64,000 bases of DNA from Bemisia tabaci (GCF_918797505.1 NC_092801.1:5642001-5706000), one strand, 5' to 3'; counted from the first letter of the stretch, positions 43,989 through 54,118 are shown. Notes: generated from the sequence alone by a model not told the origin. Made by a program: numbers and translations.

Positions 43989-44393
43989 ATAACAAAAAAA
44001 AAATTGCAAGAAAATAAAATGAGATTGATTCGTGAATAATTTCTTAATCTATTTTCATTTCGGTGCGATGAAAATGACAATTTACTCTTGATATATCACA
44101 ATTAGGTTATGTTTCCATTATTTTTTTTCACATTCGAGCCACCGCTATCTTGGTGCTTTTTGCCTTTTGGTGATTCTTTACCACACCTTCGAATGAGGAA
44201 ACATCGATAATCAATTACTCACTCCTCGCCACTGCTGGCGCGCACCAGCAGTGACCAGGCAACCATTAAAAAGTTTGACAAACTGGTTTGTAAGGCCACG
44301 AGTTATAGCGGGTTCTAATAACACGTATGACTTCGTAGCTACGGGCCTTAGTGATGGTGCCAAATTGTCCTGAAAAACCACCAGACACTAATT

Positions 44394-44529
44394 GGACTAC
44401 ATTTTGCAATTTGGAACTATTAATTCAGGCTCCTCTGGAAAAACACTTATGTGCATAGGGAACTAATGGCACATACGTTGTTTTTAAACCAGGCTAGAAT
44501 TTATAGTTCCAAATTGCAAAATGTCGTCC
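44394..44529. mobile_element. GGACTACATTTTGC-family MITE
   Basis: 136 bp, perfect AATT flanks (44390-44393, 44530-44533). Confidence 0.75.
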
Positions 44530-44559
44530 AATTTCTCTATTACAATTGAATCGATTTCT

Positions 44560-44905
44560 GTTCGAAGGGCGATAGTCCAAAAAATCCAAGGGCCAAGGAG
44601 GAAATTATTTTCTCTACGGAGAAATCAGTTAGTGTTCCGGAGAGAAAATGTTTTCCCCCAGAACACTAATACTTATTTCTCTGGAGACAAAATAATTTTC
44701 TTCCCAGCATAAACTTCTCGTTCCGAAGAGAGACTATTTCTCTCCGGAACATTAACTAATTTCTTCGGAGAGAAAATAACTCTCTCCCTAGCAATAACTT
44801 ATCGCTCCGAAGAGAAAATATTTCTCCAGAACACTAACTAATTCTCCGGAGAGAAAATATATCTCCCTGTAACAATAACTTATCGTCCCGAAGAGAGAAT
44901 ATTCC
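44560..44905. repeat. Tandem of palindromic TCTCCGGAGAGAAAAT units
   Basis: About six units of 50-65 bp, each with a self-complementary core (TTCTCCGGAGAGAAAATAT) separated by GAACACTAACTAAT or TAACAATAACTTATCG. Units alternate CCGGAG and CCGAAG cores. Confidence 0.65.
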
Positions 44906-45523
44906 GCGCGATACGACCGCAGATCCTTGCAAATAAGAAAAAGCCTTCAATTTCGAGTGATACCACGGTGCACTCACGAGCTCAATAAGTTGCATCTCTC
45001 CTACCGCATGGTTTTCGTAGGGGCCGATGAAGGGGCAAGAAACCAACATTTTCATCGATGAAGCTCAAAGAAGGATTCCCTCAAACGGTGACTGTTCAAA
45101 AGAAGTGGAAATTTCACGGAAAAACAAAAATCCTTTAAAATATAAAATCACTCGCAGAATAAGAATTGAGATAGCAAAATTATCAAAGAAAGTAAAATTA
45201 GAATGAAAAACGAAAAAAAAAAATAATGAATGCGAATTTAGCAAAAAATAAATCGATTTTTACGGTATTCATCTAGAAAATCTTACATATGTACAAAAAC
45301 CTACACGATTAATAAGTCCCGTAAGTAATTTAGAGATCCAAAGAAGATTTAACATATACGAAATTCAGTGGAATTTACGGAAGTTCTCATTTAAGTCAAG
45401 CAACAGAGATGAAACAAGAAAAAATATTAAAAGATAAAAATGTGAAATTCATCAATATATTCGACATTTTAAGTATTTAGACGCACTAAAGGACGGTAAA
45501 AAGTAACTTTCGTATCAACCATT
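44906..45523. other. Unassigned AT-rich stretch
   Basis: No gene or known repeat recognised. Confidence 0.4.
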
Positions 45524-45777
45524 CTGCCGTGTCGAGGTAGAACGCCGTATATGAACCTCCACACGTTGCCGTTTCTCCTTGAACCAAAAACGAATTTACT
45601 TAGAGAATTGTGAATATTTTCCCCCAAAATTTCAGACAATTTTAAACGGTATTCACACTGAAACATCTGAAAATGTTAAGGAAAAAAATGCACAACGTTC
45701 CTAAAAAATACATGTTTTATCTTGGAAAATTTGGCAACTCTCGAATGCCCATTCGACGTCCTTCCTACGAATGGCAG
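45524..45777. repeat. CTGCCGTG-family MITE
   Basis: 254 bp; CTGCCGTGTCGAGGTAGAAC at the left, TCCTACGAATGGCAG at the right. Followed by an ACTTCACAC-related repeat (45780-45880). Confidence 0.62.
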
Positions 45778-46185
45778 CATTCGAGAGGAAACGCGAGGAT
45801 TGAAGCGCACACGGTACATTACGTGCAATGTGTGAAGTATCCGCGCAGTCTTGCAGGCGCTAACATGCCTGTCGCGTCGGATGAACACATTCGATTGAGC
45901 TCTTTGCACGCACAGTGACGCTTTCCGTATTAGATCTATAGAAATTAATGGCGTTTTGACTTTTCTGACCCCCTCTCTCTGAACAATTATGATCGTAAAT
46001 GCAGGCTACAACTATTCAGTGCTGTGTATATTGCATGTACAAACATTGACTGCGTTTTGATTTCCCTGGACCCTTTTCCGAATGATGTTGTAGTCCAGGA
46101 ATTATACAAAAGTTAGAGGAAAAAATTAATAAGGAGCTGATTTTGTTCTGTGATAGACACCTGGGTAATATGAAGCAATCAGTCT

Positions 46186-46490
46186 ACATATGATTGAAAG
46201 AGAAAACACATCTCTCCTAAACAAAGTACTCAGTGCGAAGCAGAGAAATATTTTCTCTCTTGAGCATTTAGTTAAAGCATAGGAAGGAATGCATTCTTCC
46301 CTTAAGCACCAACTAGTTGCTCAGGAGAGATTACGTTTCTCTCGAAAACAACTACTCAATGCAGAGGGGAGAAATGTTTTCTCTCCTAAACAACTAGTTG
46401 GTGCTTAGGAGAGGAATGTATCCTGTCCTAAGCACAAACTAGTTATACTCGGGAGTGAAAACATTTCTCTCCTTATTCAGTATAGTTGTT
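46186..46490. repeat. Tandem of CTCTCCTAAACAACTAG-type units
   Basis: Repeated GAGAGAAATGTTTTCTCTCC and complementary words with AACTAGTTG spacers. Same architecture as 44560-44905 (purine/pyrimidine palindromes with short spacers) but a different core. Confidence 0.55.
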
Positions 46491-47075
46491 ATATTATGAT
46501 CAGAAAACCGATTTCGGGGCATGTGCCTCTCTTAAAAAACCCAAAGCTGACACGCTATCGATGAGGACTTTTCTTTGGGGGACTCAGGGGGTCATAAGGA
46601 TTCACTATGTCAAAAATCACCTTGTTATCAACTTTTTCTCTTAACGGGCCGAATTTATTGTATAATTCTAGGACTATCGATAGCAACGTTTGGATGCAAT
46701 TATTAAAGCTGCAGCGATGTCCGTATTAATTCACAAAAATTGAAGGCGTTTCGACTTTCCTAAACCTATCCTTCGGAACGTTGGTTTGTGATAATGCCAT
46801 TCAGCCGTGATAAGTAAAATGCCGAATGAATATTCGCGAATTGCCAACTTTTCCTGGATAAAACATGTATATTTTTAATAAAAGTCATAACATTTTTCTT
46901 TGAAATGTTTAGATAATTAATTCATTTTTTATTGAAGGAATTACGGCGCAGAATTAAGGTCAGGGATAACCGTTTTTCCCCGTACAACATTACTTCGTCG
47001 TAAAATAAATGTATAACAATGAAACGAGAACTGTAGTTCCTCAGCACGAAGTTGAAAGTAAACCATGGTAAAATC
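46491..47075. other. Unassigned, with one half MITE
   Basis: 46795-46930 resembles one arm of the CTGCCGTG family (AATGCCGAATGAATATTCG, TTGCCAAC). The rest is unassigned. Confidence 0.4.
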
Positions 47076-47212
47076 GGATTCAATTTTGCAATAAGGAGCC
47101 AGTCTCTCTGGCTCTCCTACAAAAGCACATATCTGCATCGAGAAATCAATGGCATGTATGTTGTTTCTAAAATAGGCCAGAAATAGTGGTTCCTTTTTGC
47201 AAAATGTAATCC
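47076..47212. mobile_element. GGATTCAATTTTGC hairpin MITE
   Basis: 137 bp; ends GGATTCAATTTTGCAATAAG and CTTTTTGCAAAATGTAATCC; flanks AATC and AATT. Confidence 0.62.
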
Positions 47213-47404
47213 AATTATTCCAGCTCCAGCGATGACCATGATGCATTTATGTATTTAATAGTTTCTACGGGAGCTCCCTTAATCTTAATTTCCTGTAAAT
47301 CAACAATGGTCCTGTTGCAAATTTCAGGTAGAGCAAGAAAAACGGGTTTTTCGTACAGGGAATGGCTCAAAAATCACGATGAGCGCATCAGAAAAGTCTA
47401 AAAT

Positions 47405-48202
47405 GTATGTATGTATGTATAAAGTCGCTTTTATAGCGCTCTTTGGCGCTCTGCGACCCCTAGCCGCCAAAGTCCCCTATCCTCTCAAAGCCCTTCAGGG
47501 AGTTGACAAACCCTCATTTCTTCTAAAATCCCCTGTCGCCACCCTTTCACTGGGCGTCCCCTTCGTCTCCTTCCAGGAGGAACCCAATCAAGCGACTTCT
47601 TTGGCAGCCTTTCGTCCGTCATTCTATTGACATGACCATACCAGACAAGCTGTCTGGTCATGACGTCGAATATGATGTCATTTTCGACTCCCATGATCTG
47701 ACGCACTCTTTCATTGCGGACCCGATCTCTCCTAGAAATTCCAGCAGACCTCCTCCAGAAATCCATCTCCGTTGCTCTTAGCATCCCCTTTGTCCGCTCC
47801 TTCAGCTGCCAAACTTCACATCCATATGTAAGAGTACTCTTGACTACAACGTCGTAAATTCTCCTCTTGTTCTCCTTGGAAATCCGAGGGTCCCAGAGGA
47901 TTCCATTTAACATTGCTGTAGCCTTCCTTGCCAGGGTGTTTCTTTCCTTAATCGCTTGATCAGTTCTTCCATCCTGGGTCAACCGCACTCCCAAGTACTT
48001 ATAGTGCTCGCAGCCTTTGATCTGCTGCCCATCCTCCAACTCAATGCTTTGCTGATCACCGCCAAAAGTCATCTTCTCAGATTTGGATATGCTGACTTCC
48101 AGACCCCACTTCCGATACTCTTTTACTAACTTGCGCATCATGTATTCCGCGTCGTCTTGATCTTGAGCAACCACCACCTGGTCATCAGCAAAGCAGCAAA
48201 GC
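47405..48202 (-). mobile_element. 5'-truncated LINE (non-LTR retrotransposon) insertion
   Basis: 798 bp flanked by perfect 12-bp direct repeats AAAGTCTAAAAT (47393-47404, 48203-48214). On the minus strand it starts abruptly inside the reverse transcriptase, continues to the end of the ORF, and finishes in a TACA-type repeat tail (GTATGTATGTATGTATAAAG on the plus strand). Truncation at the 5' end, a 3' tail and a target duplication of over 10 bp are the hallmarks of target-primed reverse transcription. Confidence 0.88.
47485..48202 (-). pseudogene. LINE reverse transcriptase C-terminal fragment
   Basis: About 238 residues, open to a normal stop. It begins at the catalytic FADD box (motif C of reverse transcriptase), followed by a KWGLEVSISKSEKM-type helix, the YKYLGVRLTQDG thumb motif, TLTYGCEVWQL, and a basic C-terminus (PGRRRRGRPVKGW) seen in many insect LINE proteins. 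Fingers, palm motifs A and B and any endonuclease are missing, so it cannot act. The clade cannot be fixed by eye. Confidence 0.88.
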
Positions 48203-48214
48203 AAAGTCTAAAAT

Positions 48215-48564
48215 ACCCTCTTAATTTCACAATCTGTTTGTTTAAGCCTCTAGCTTCAAAAACGAGTCAACAGCACTGGTGAACACGTCATGTACATACA
48301 TACATATGAGAGGAGTAAGGAACGGTGTACGCTTGCCTTACAAATCCCTTGTGTAGTTCTTTAAATTTTTCATCTGAGTAGACGTTGTTTAAAAAACAGT
48401 TAGAAAACGCTGATTGTACCAGTTTGAATGATCGCACTAAACACAGTGCAGCCTTCAGCCGGCGGGACACGCATGTTAGCGCCTGCAAGACTGAACGGAT
48501 ACTTCACGCATTGCGCGTAATCTATACTGTGCGCGCGGCTTATCGTATCCGCCCTCATCCGTTA
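48215..48564. other. Repeat-derived sequence downstream of the six-cysteine gene
   Basis: Starts with the right half of the LINE target repeat (compare 53410-53530), then ACTTCACGCATTGCGCGTAA-type repeat sequence at 48425-48560. Contains the 3' UTR of the minus-strand gene, if expressed; no polyadenylation signal is obvious. Confidence 0.45.
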
Positions 48565-48855
48565 TTAACCGCAGAAGTTACTGATGGAGGAGATTTTTGG
48601 GAAGTTGGCCCAAAGGTTCCAATCTGGATAGTATTGGAAAGCGACCCCTTTCTGTCCGTCTCGGATATAGTCTATCGCCTCTCCCGTGCAGTCTTTCGAC
48701 GCGTAAAGCGTGGCACATTTCGCGTTTACGATGAGCGACTTCGATTTCCCTGCCATATCCGCGCACACCGCTTGGCATTTCTGTTTGATAGGAACCACGC
48801 AAGGTTTTCCTTTGAAATACGTATTGGGAAACAGACCGACCGACTCATCTGGAAT
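48565..48855 (-). CDS. Six-cysteine gene, terminal exon with domain 2
   Basis: Acceptor GCGAAATAG (phase 0) directly before ATTCCAGATGAG; stop TAA 48565-48567. Encodes 96 residues starting IPDESVGLFPN and ending NFCG. A decayed duplicate of its first 35 bp and upstream intron lies at about 49786-49820. Confidence 0.72.
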   Translation of the reverse strand: MPDESVGLFPNTYFKGKPCVVPIKQKCQAVCADMAGKSKSLIVNAKCATLYASKDCTGEAIDYIRDGQKGVAFQYYPDWNLWANFPKISSISNFCG

Positions 48856-51631
48856 CTATTTCGCGGAATGGAGAATTTGCACACCGAAAAAAAAGGATGC
48901 TGATTTAACATTCTGGATGCAAACAAAGTGTTCAACAACTCACAGAACGCTGAATTAACCACCATAGCAGTTAATTTTACATCTTGAAATTACTTGAATT
49001 ACTGAAAAAAAAGGATGCTGATTTAACATTCTGGATGCAAACAAAGTGTTCAACAACTCACAGAACGCTGAATTAACCACCATAGCAGTTAATTTTACAT
49101 CTTGAAATTACTTGAATTACTGAAAAAAAAGGATGCTGATTTAACATTCTGGATGCAAACAAAGTGTTCAACAACTCACAGAACGCTGAATTAACCACCA
49201 TAGCAGTTAATTTTACATCTTGAAATTACTTGAATTACTGAAAAAAAAGGATGCTGATTTAACATTCTGGATGCAAACAAAGTGTTCAACAACTCACAGA
49301 ACGCTGAATTAACCACCATAGCAGTTAATTTTACATCTTGAAATTACTTGAATTACTGAAAAAAAAAGGATGCTGATTTAACATTCTGGATGCAAACAAA
49401 GTGTTCAACAACTCACAGAACGCTGAATTAACCAACATAGCAGTTAATTTTACATCTTGAAATCACTGAAGTAACTGCTGTAGCGGATAATACAGCGTTT
49501 TGTGAGTTGTCGCACACTTTTTAATATCCAGAATGTTAAATCAGCGTCCTTTTTTTCGGTGCAGGTGTCTGAAATTTGGTGAATGTCGTGTTCTCAGAAG
49601 AAACTATACTGCGTAAACAGAGCATAAAAACACTCCTCGTACACATAAAAGGCAATTTCGGAGGAGTTATAACCGAATGACCTAATCTGCTATAATATAT
49701 GAGTTTGACAGGGCAATGCGACCTGATGACGTCACGAGGCGTCAGACACTCTGAAATTTAAGTAACATTCGGAAGTATTCGAAAACAGACCAACCGACTC
49801 ATCTGGAATCTATGAGAAGAATCAGTTAGAGTCTTTTTTCGAGAAATGGAGACTTTGCAGGTGTCTGAAATGGGCCTGTTGCATGCAAGAGATACAGCCG
49901 CGCGAATAGACTTTTCAGAGGTTTAATGACACGAAAATTACGATGGTCACATTAAAAAAGTCTGAAATACACTCCTTACTGCGCAATTTGCGTTGTCAGG
50001 AACGCGCTTTTTCAAATTTCCCGCGTCCGGGGGCAGTTTTCTTATCACCGGAAACGAGCAAACGGCGGGCTCGGTGATTTCCGGAAGATGCCGAGTCGTT
50101 GTTGTTGTTGTTATTTTTTCCTTCAGTTTGTTTACAAATCCAACGTGATCTCTTATAGTGGTCCATATACGCTTTATGCGGCAAAAAAATCGATCAACTT
50201 TTAGATATCCAACGCAATCCTTCTACATTTCATTTCACGATATCACGAGCTCCGATTTTTAGGTTATGTTGTCAGTTTTAGTTGACGGAAATAGCCGCGA
50301 GTTGCCGTTAATTGTTTCCGTTAAAAAACTGCCCCCAGACGCGGGAAATTTGAAAAAGCGCGTTCCTCACAACGCAAAATGCGCAGTAAGGAGTGTATTT
50401 CAGACTTTTTTAATGTGACCATCGTAATTTTCGTGTCATTTAACCTCTGAAAAGTCTATTCGCTCGGCTGTATCTCTTGCATGCAACAGGCCCATTTCGA
50501 GGATTTCGTGTTTTCAGAGGAAACTACTGCGTGAACTGAGCATAAAAACCCCTCGTACTTACATTATAAAATGTACAATTTCAGAGGCCTTATAACCAAA
50601 TGACCTACTGCTGTAGTGTATGAGTTTGACAGGGCAATGCGACCTGATGACGTCATGAGGCGGCAGATTTTCAGAAATTTAAATCTATTTACCTACAATT
50701 TCCCAAATCAGAAAAAAATCTGAATAATACCGCGAATTTCAGAATATTTTCAGAATATCGAATCAAAATTATAAGGTTTAGTGACCCACTATAGGTTGAC
50801 TATAGGAGCTATAATTTCTGACTCAGTTTAGAAACAACGCATGTACCATTCGTTTCCGAAAAATCGTCACCTTCCGGCCAAAGTATTACAAGCGTCATGC
50901 GACGTTCAAAAATTCCCGCCGCAATTTCATTTTTTACATAGGAATTGTTCAACGAAGCTGTCCGAAAATTTCACTGAATTTTCTTTGCGCCGCCGATAAA
51001 ATTCAGTGAAATTTTCAAACAGATTCATCCTTTGATTTCTCCGCAAAAAAATAAGATGGCGCCGGAAATTTCAAACGTCGCATGGCGCTTGTGATACTTT
51101 GACCGGAAGGTCACGAAATATACAAATAATTATTTTCATGAATGAGCCAGAAATTGAAGTTCCTAATCGCAAAAAGTAGTTCCAGTATTCTAGATTTCGA
51201 ATGCATCTAGTCTTTGCCTCTCTTTTCGGCAAGAAAACATGAAAACTTTACCCCTATATCTTGTTTGCAATCTCCGATGGCTTTCGCCTTCATGTGTGGT
51301 GTGTCGCTCATATTCCTCCAGCCTGGAGCCGCATAGGGCAAAACTCTCTCTGCACTTATGTACGTAGCAGGTACACCTTTGCAATCAGCCGTGGTGTAGA
51401 ACTTCATGCATAGATATGTGGGTGCCTTCAGTGACAATATGCTGCCCAACACATTGGCGCAGACTGGTTTACAGCCCGGAAATGAAATATCGCACTGATC
51501 CCCGGTGAAATTCGTCTTCGAAAATAATGTCACGCCCGCCGCTTCTGTGTGAATCGCGAGAAAAACGATGGAGATCGTTGTTGGTAGGAAGGAAACCGTA
51601 TTCCTCGTTAAAAATGGTTCACCGTGAAAAT
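48565..51631 (-). CDS. Secreted-looking protein with two six-cysteine (crystallin-like?) domains, 5' incomplete
   Basis: Two exons, 51252-51631 and 48565-48855, joined in phase 0, give about 223 residues. Residues 12-33 resemble a signal peptide (hydrophobic ISIVFLAI, then HTEAAG). Domain 1 has cysteines at 47, 54, 58, 75, 84, 122; domain 2 at 146, 154, 158, 174, 183, 222. Spacing is C-x6-C-x3-C-x16-C-x8-C-x37-C and C-x7-C-x3-C-x15-C-x8-C-x38-C. Each starts with LFxxxxFxG (LFSKTNFTG, LFPNTYFKG), faintly like a beta/gamma-crystallin Greek key. The even number of cysteines suggests disulphides and an extracellular role. No start ATG was found: an upstream exon is needed. Function unknown. Confidence 0.72.
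48882..49561. mobile_element. CACCGAAAA-family MITE with internally amplified 118-bp arm
   Basis: Ends CACCGAAAAAAAAGGATGC and CCTTTTTTTCGGTG; CA flanks both sides. The left arm unit (GGATGCTGATTTAACATTC ... CTTGAATTACT) is repeated five times: GGATGC at 48895, 49013, 49131, 49249, 49368, period 118 (last 119). Copies are virtually identical, then the single right arm follows. It lies in the intron of the six-cysteine gene. Confidence 0.85.
49562..50690. repeat. Tandem duplication inside the six-cysteine gene intron
   Basis: Block order ACCGACTCATCTGGAATCTA, GGAGAATTTGCA, GGTGTCTGAAA, TCGTGTTCTCAGAAGAAACT, GACAGGGCAATGCGACCTGA is found twice: about 48840-49785 and 49786-50690. In unit 1 the CACCGAAAA MITE interrupts after TTTGCA. 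In unit 2 the element at 49872-50493 interrupts after CTGAAA. Each unit shows the other's empty site. Confidence 0.75.
49872..50493. mobile_element. GGGCCTGTTGCATGC inverted-repeat element, 622 bp
   Basis: Ends GGGCCTGTTGCATGCAAGAG and the complement, with arms of roughly 180 bp (AGACTTTTCAGAGG, ACGGAGTGTATTTCAGAC-type) and a GTT run at 50098-50110. No ORF. Partial relatives at 7268-7370, 47300-47400 and 53340-53530. Confidence 0.7.
50866..51114. repeat. GTCACCTTCCGGCCAAAG inverted-repeat element, copy 2
   Basis: Matches 41421-41673; arms AAATTCAGTGAAATTTTC and complement around CGCCGCCGATAA. Lies about 140 bp downstream (minus strand) of exon 1's donor. Confidence 0.65.
51252..51631 (-). 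CDS. Six-cysteine gene, exon with signal-like segment and domain 1
   Basis: Donor GTAAAG (plus-strand CTTTAC, 51246-51251) after GATATAGGG. The proposed acceptor TCTACAG lies next to a GATA microsatellite. An alternative acceptor, CACACAG in front of AAGCGG (about 51543), would place the hydrophobic segment outside the exon. The frame is open to 51662 without a Met. Confidence 0.65.
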
Positions 51632-51635
51632 CTGT

Positions 51636-51657
51636 AGATAGATAGATAGATAGATAG
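51636..51657. repeat. GATA microsatellite
   Basis: Five to six GATA units, followed by AT-rich sequence to about 52010 that resembles the 3' region of a retroelement but has no coding part. Confidence 0.8.
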
Positions 51658-51659
51658 GA

Positions 51660-52254
51660 TATTTATTCAAAATGTAAAACATAAAATAAAAAACAACATT
51701 GATCTGCCCGGTAAATTGGGATGCCGAATTATTCTGCCTGAGCAGACATAAAATTAAATACAACCGACAATAATACAAGAAAAAAAAGTAATAATATGAA
51801 TACATCGACATGAATTAAAACTAGAAGAAGACGCAATTATAATAAACTTTAATTCATTACAAAAAATTAGGGGGAAAATATAATAATTGTAAAATGTTGA
51901 AAAAATAATGTAATGCTGTAAAACATTGAAATATTTGCGATGGGGTTGGGCAAAAATCTAGAGGTGTGGGAGGGATGCGATAACTACATCACAGCTTAGA
52001 GGAGATTTTTAGACCGCGTTCAGCAAAAAGGAGCTAGGTCACATCAGCTATCGCCAAAGTGCATTTATGAATTAAAATTATCGCATTAAATATTCCTTCG
52101 GAGAAAGAACGGACGGACTATCTTGCAAATCAATGATTGTATGAGCTACACGTCACAGTGAAAATTCCCTGAAATTCATAAAAAAGTTTGCACTACTATA
52201 TCGCAGTCAACGAATAATGTACTTTTATAGTAGAGAGATAATATTCGGCTGATT
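51660..52254. other. AT-rich unassigned stretch with one MITE fragment
   Basis: 52011-52070 (AGACCGCGTTCAGCAAAAAG) is one arm of the GGACCGCG family. No gene seen; the tyrosine-rich ORF on the minus strand is compositional. Confidence 0.4.
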
Positions 52255-52502
52255 GATGATTCAGAAAAATGTTTGAATGTTAAAAAATGCCAAATTTACT
52301 TTCAAGAATATCTAACTGTCGAGAGAATTTGTTGGTATTTTTCTTCCAATTCATCAGAGAATTTCGTTCGTAATTTGACCTGGAGTGTCTAAAAATGTCA
52401 AGGAGAAATATTCATAACTTTTTTTAAAAATAATTATTTTCTAAGATATGAAATTAGGCAACATTCGAACACTCAAACGGCGTTTTTCCACAGCACGGCA
52501 GT
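52255..52502. repeat. CTGCCGTG-family MITE, left end decayed
   Basis: The right arm is clear (GGCAACATTCGAACACTCAA ... CACAGCACGGCAG); the left arm is drifted. Confidence 0.55.
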
Positions 52503-52535
52503 ACATATCCGAGCTCTAGGCTTACACATTTTTAG

Positions 52536-52624
52536 GTAAGAAGGGCATTGGGACGGAAACCTCGATCTTCGACGTGAAGACCCCCAACGGAGGTAGTCTA
52601 GGACTTTCCTTCAGGAGAGTTTAA
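52536..52624 (+). CDS. Orphan 3'-terminal coding exon, unidentified
   Basis: Acceptor CACATTTTTAG, then an open frame in phase 1 with 28 codons (KKGIGTETSIFDV, then KTPNGGSLGLSFRRV) and stop TAA 52622-52624. The GC-rich coding-like composition contrasts with its flanks. A MITE ends 33 bp upstream of the acceptor. No upstream partner exon was found on the plus strand, so it may be an exon of an unrecognised small gene or a relic. The peptide is not one I recognise. Confidence 0.35.
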
Positions 52625-53193
52625 CCATTTCTGTGCCGCCCTCTAATTGGCTCATTAGTTAGAGGTTTTCATGTAGGTATCAAAGACTGATAAAAACACA
52701 TTACGTCCGCAGAAAATTGGATTAGGGAGGGAGAAATGAATGATCCTCACAGGAATACTATAATTCTCGGTAAAAGTATCCAGCGAAGTTCGTTCAGAGC
52801 TTATCTCCAATGTATGAATTTTTAGGGGGCATAGCACCTTAAAACAAATTTCAATAATTTCTTGATCTCTATTATATTACCATCATCTTCGTTTACCACA
52901 GTCAAAATTAAGATCAGAGGGGCTACCATGAAGACGTAAAACTTGCAGACTTATCAGGACATAGTAAAGTTTCCCTGAACTAAAAAGATTGAGATAGCGC
53001 AAGAAAGAACAGATTAAGATTTTAGTGCTAATTTCTACCTGCTGTGATAAAGAGATTCCATTCTGGAACTGAACACAGTAAGCAGTCTTAGAAGTGCATA
53101 CACGCGAGAGGGCACTCATTATTCACTTACGCCACTTTTTTTGCCGGGGAAATACAGCTGAATACACGAGATCATGTAGGATTTACCCAAAAT
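52625..53193. other. Unassigned
   Basis: No supported gene or repeat; minus ORFs 52655-52837 and 52883-53119 lack features. Confidence 0.4.
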
Positions 53194-53315
53194 GGACGTC
53201 TTTACATCAAAAGGAACTATATCCATTCTGACGAGAGCCTTAAAATTTATTAGAATACACGCATTACAGGGCTCATGTCACAATGAATATACTTCCTTCT
53301 GATTAGAATGCGTCC
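53194..53315. mobile_element. GGACGTATTT-family MITE, 122 bp
   Basis: Ends GGACGTCTTTACATC and GATTAGAATGCGTCC; perfect AAAT flanks (53190-53193, 53316-53319). Confidence 0.72.
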
Positions 53316-53333
53316 AAATGTTCTCTTTTTCAT

Positions 53334-53530
53334 GGACAGCGATGACTTTAATGTGATTTATGGCAGTGCGCCTCTTGCAAACTTCAGCTAGCACAAAAAA
53401 AGAGTCATTTCCTATAGAGAATGGTTCAAAAATCACGACGAGCGCATCGGTAAAGTTAAAAATACACTCCTAACTTCATAATCTGCGTAGAAAATATGCG
53501 TTTTTTAAGCTTCCCGCTTCAAAACGATAC
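53334..53530. repeat. Uninterrupted relative of the LINE target site
   Basis: GGTTCAAAAATCACGACGAG then CATCGGTAAAGTTAAAAATACACTCC corresponds to the two sides of the LINE at 47405-48202 joined together. Confidence 0.65.
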
Positions 53531-53583
53531 CACGGCCCTGCAGATGAACATTTTGTGAGACGACAGAGGAATCGTTCCATCCA

Positions 53584-53999
53584 CACTGAAAAAAAATTCT
53601 CGGCGTTTTTCCCAAGGTCCGTTGGTACCTTTACCATCTCACTTTCTTTACCAATTATTGGAAATTTTACCAAGACAGACTGGTAAACTTGCCTAAAAAC
53701 CGGTATTTTTACTGGGTTTTTTTCAGGTAAGAGTACCACTTTTATCGGTAATCATTTCCCGGTAACTTTGCCATTTTATCTCGGTAATTCTACCACAGTC
53801 GATAAAAAATATTGGCGTTTTTCACCAAGGTCCAGTAAAATTACCGAGAAAGTTCAATAATTTTACCGAGATTCTCGGTAAAATAACCAATTCCATAAAT
53901 GGTAATTTTACCAAGAAAAAACTGGGATCAAATAGAACCCTGAATTCTTGGTAATTTTACCCTTTTCTTAGTAAATACACCGAGATTTTTTTTTCAGTG
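53584..53999. mobile_element. CACTGAAAA-family MITE, 416 bp
   Basis: Reverse orientation, CA flanks both sides. Very similar to 39129-39540. Confidence 0.8.
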
Positions 54000-54118
54000 C
54001 AACCCTTGCGCACTAGAATGCAGAAGATATTCAGCGTGGTTGACGCTCCCGCGTGCAAATCACGAGGAAGCACCTTGGTGTTTATCAACGCAAGGAAAAT
54101 GTAAAAATGAACGCGTCG

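Noticed and set aside
48565..48965. Overlapping plus- and minus-strand ORFs in other frames around the six-cysteine terminal exon
   Set aside because: Only the frame with the conserved cysteine spacing and a phase-compatible acceptor is supported.
48885..49480. CRISPR-like regular repeats
   Set aside because: The 118-bp units are contiguous with no unique spacers, lie in a eukaryotic intron and derive from a MITE arm.
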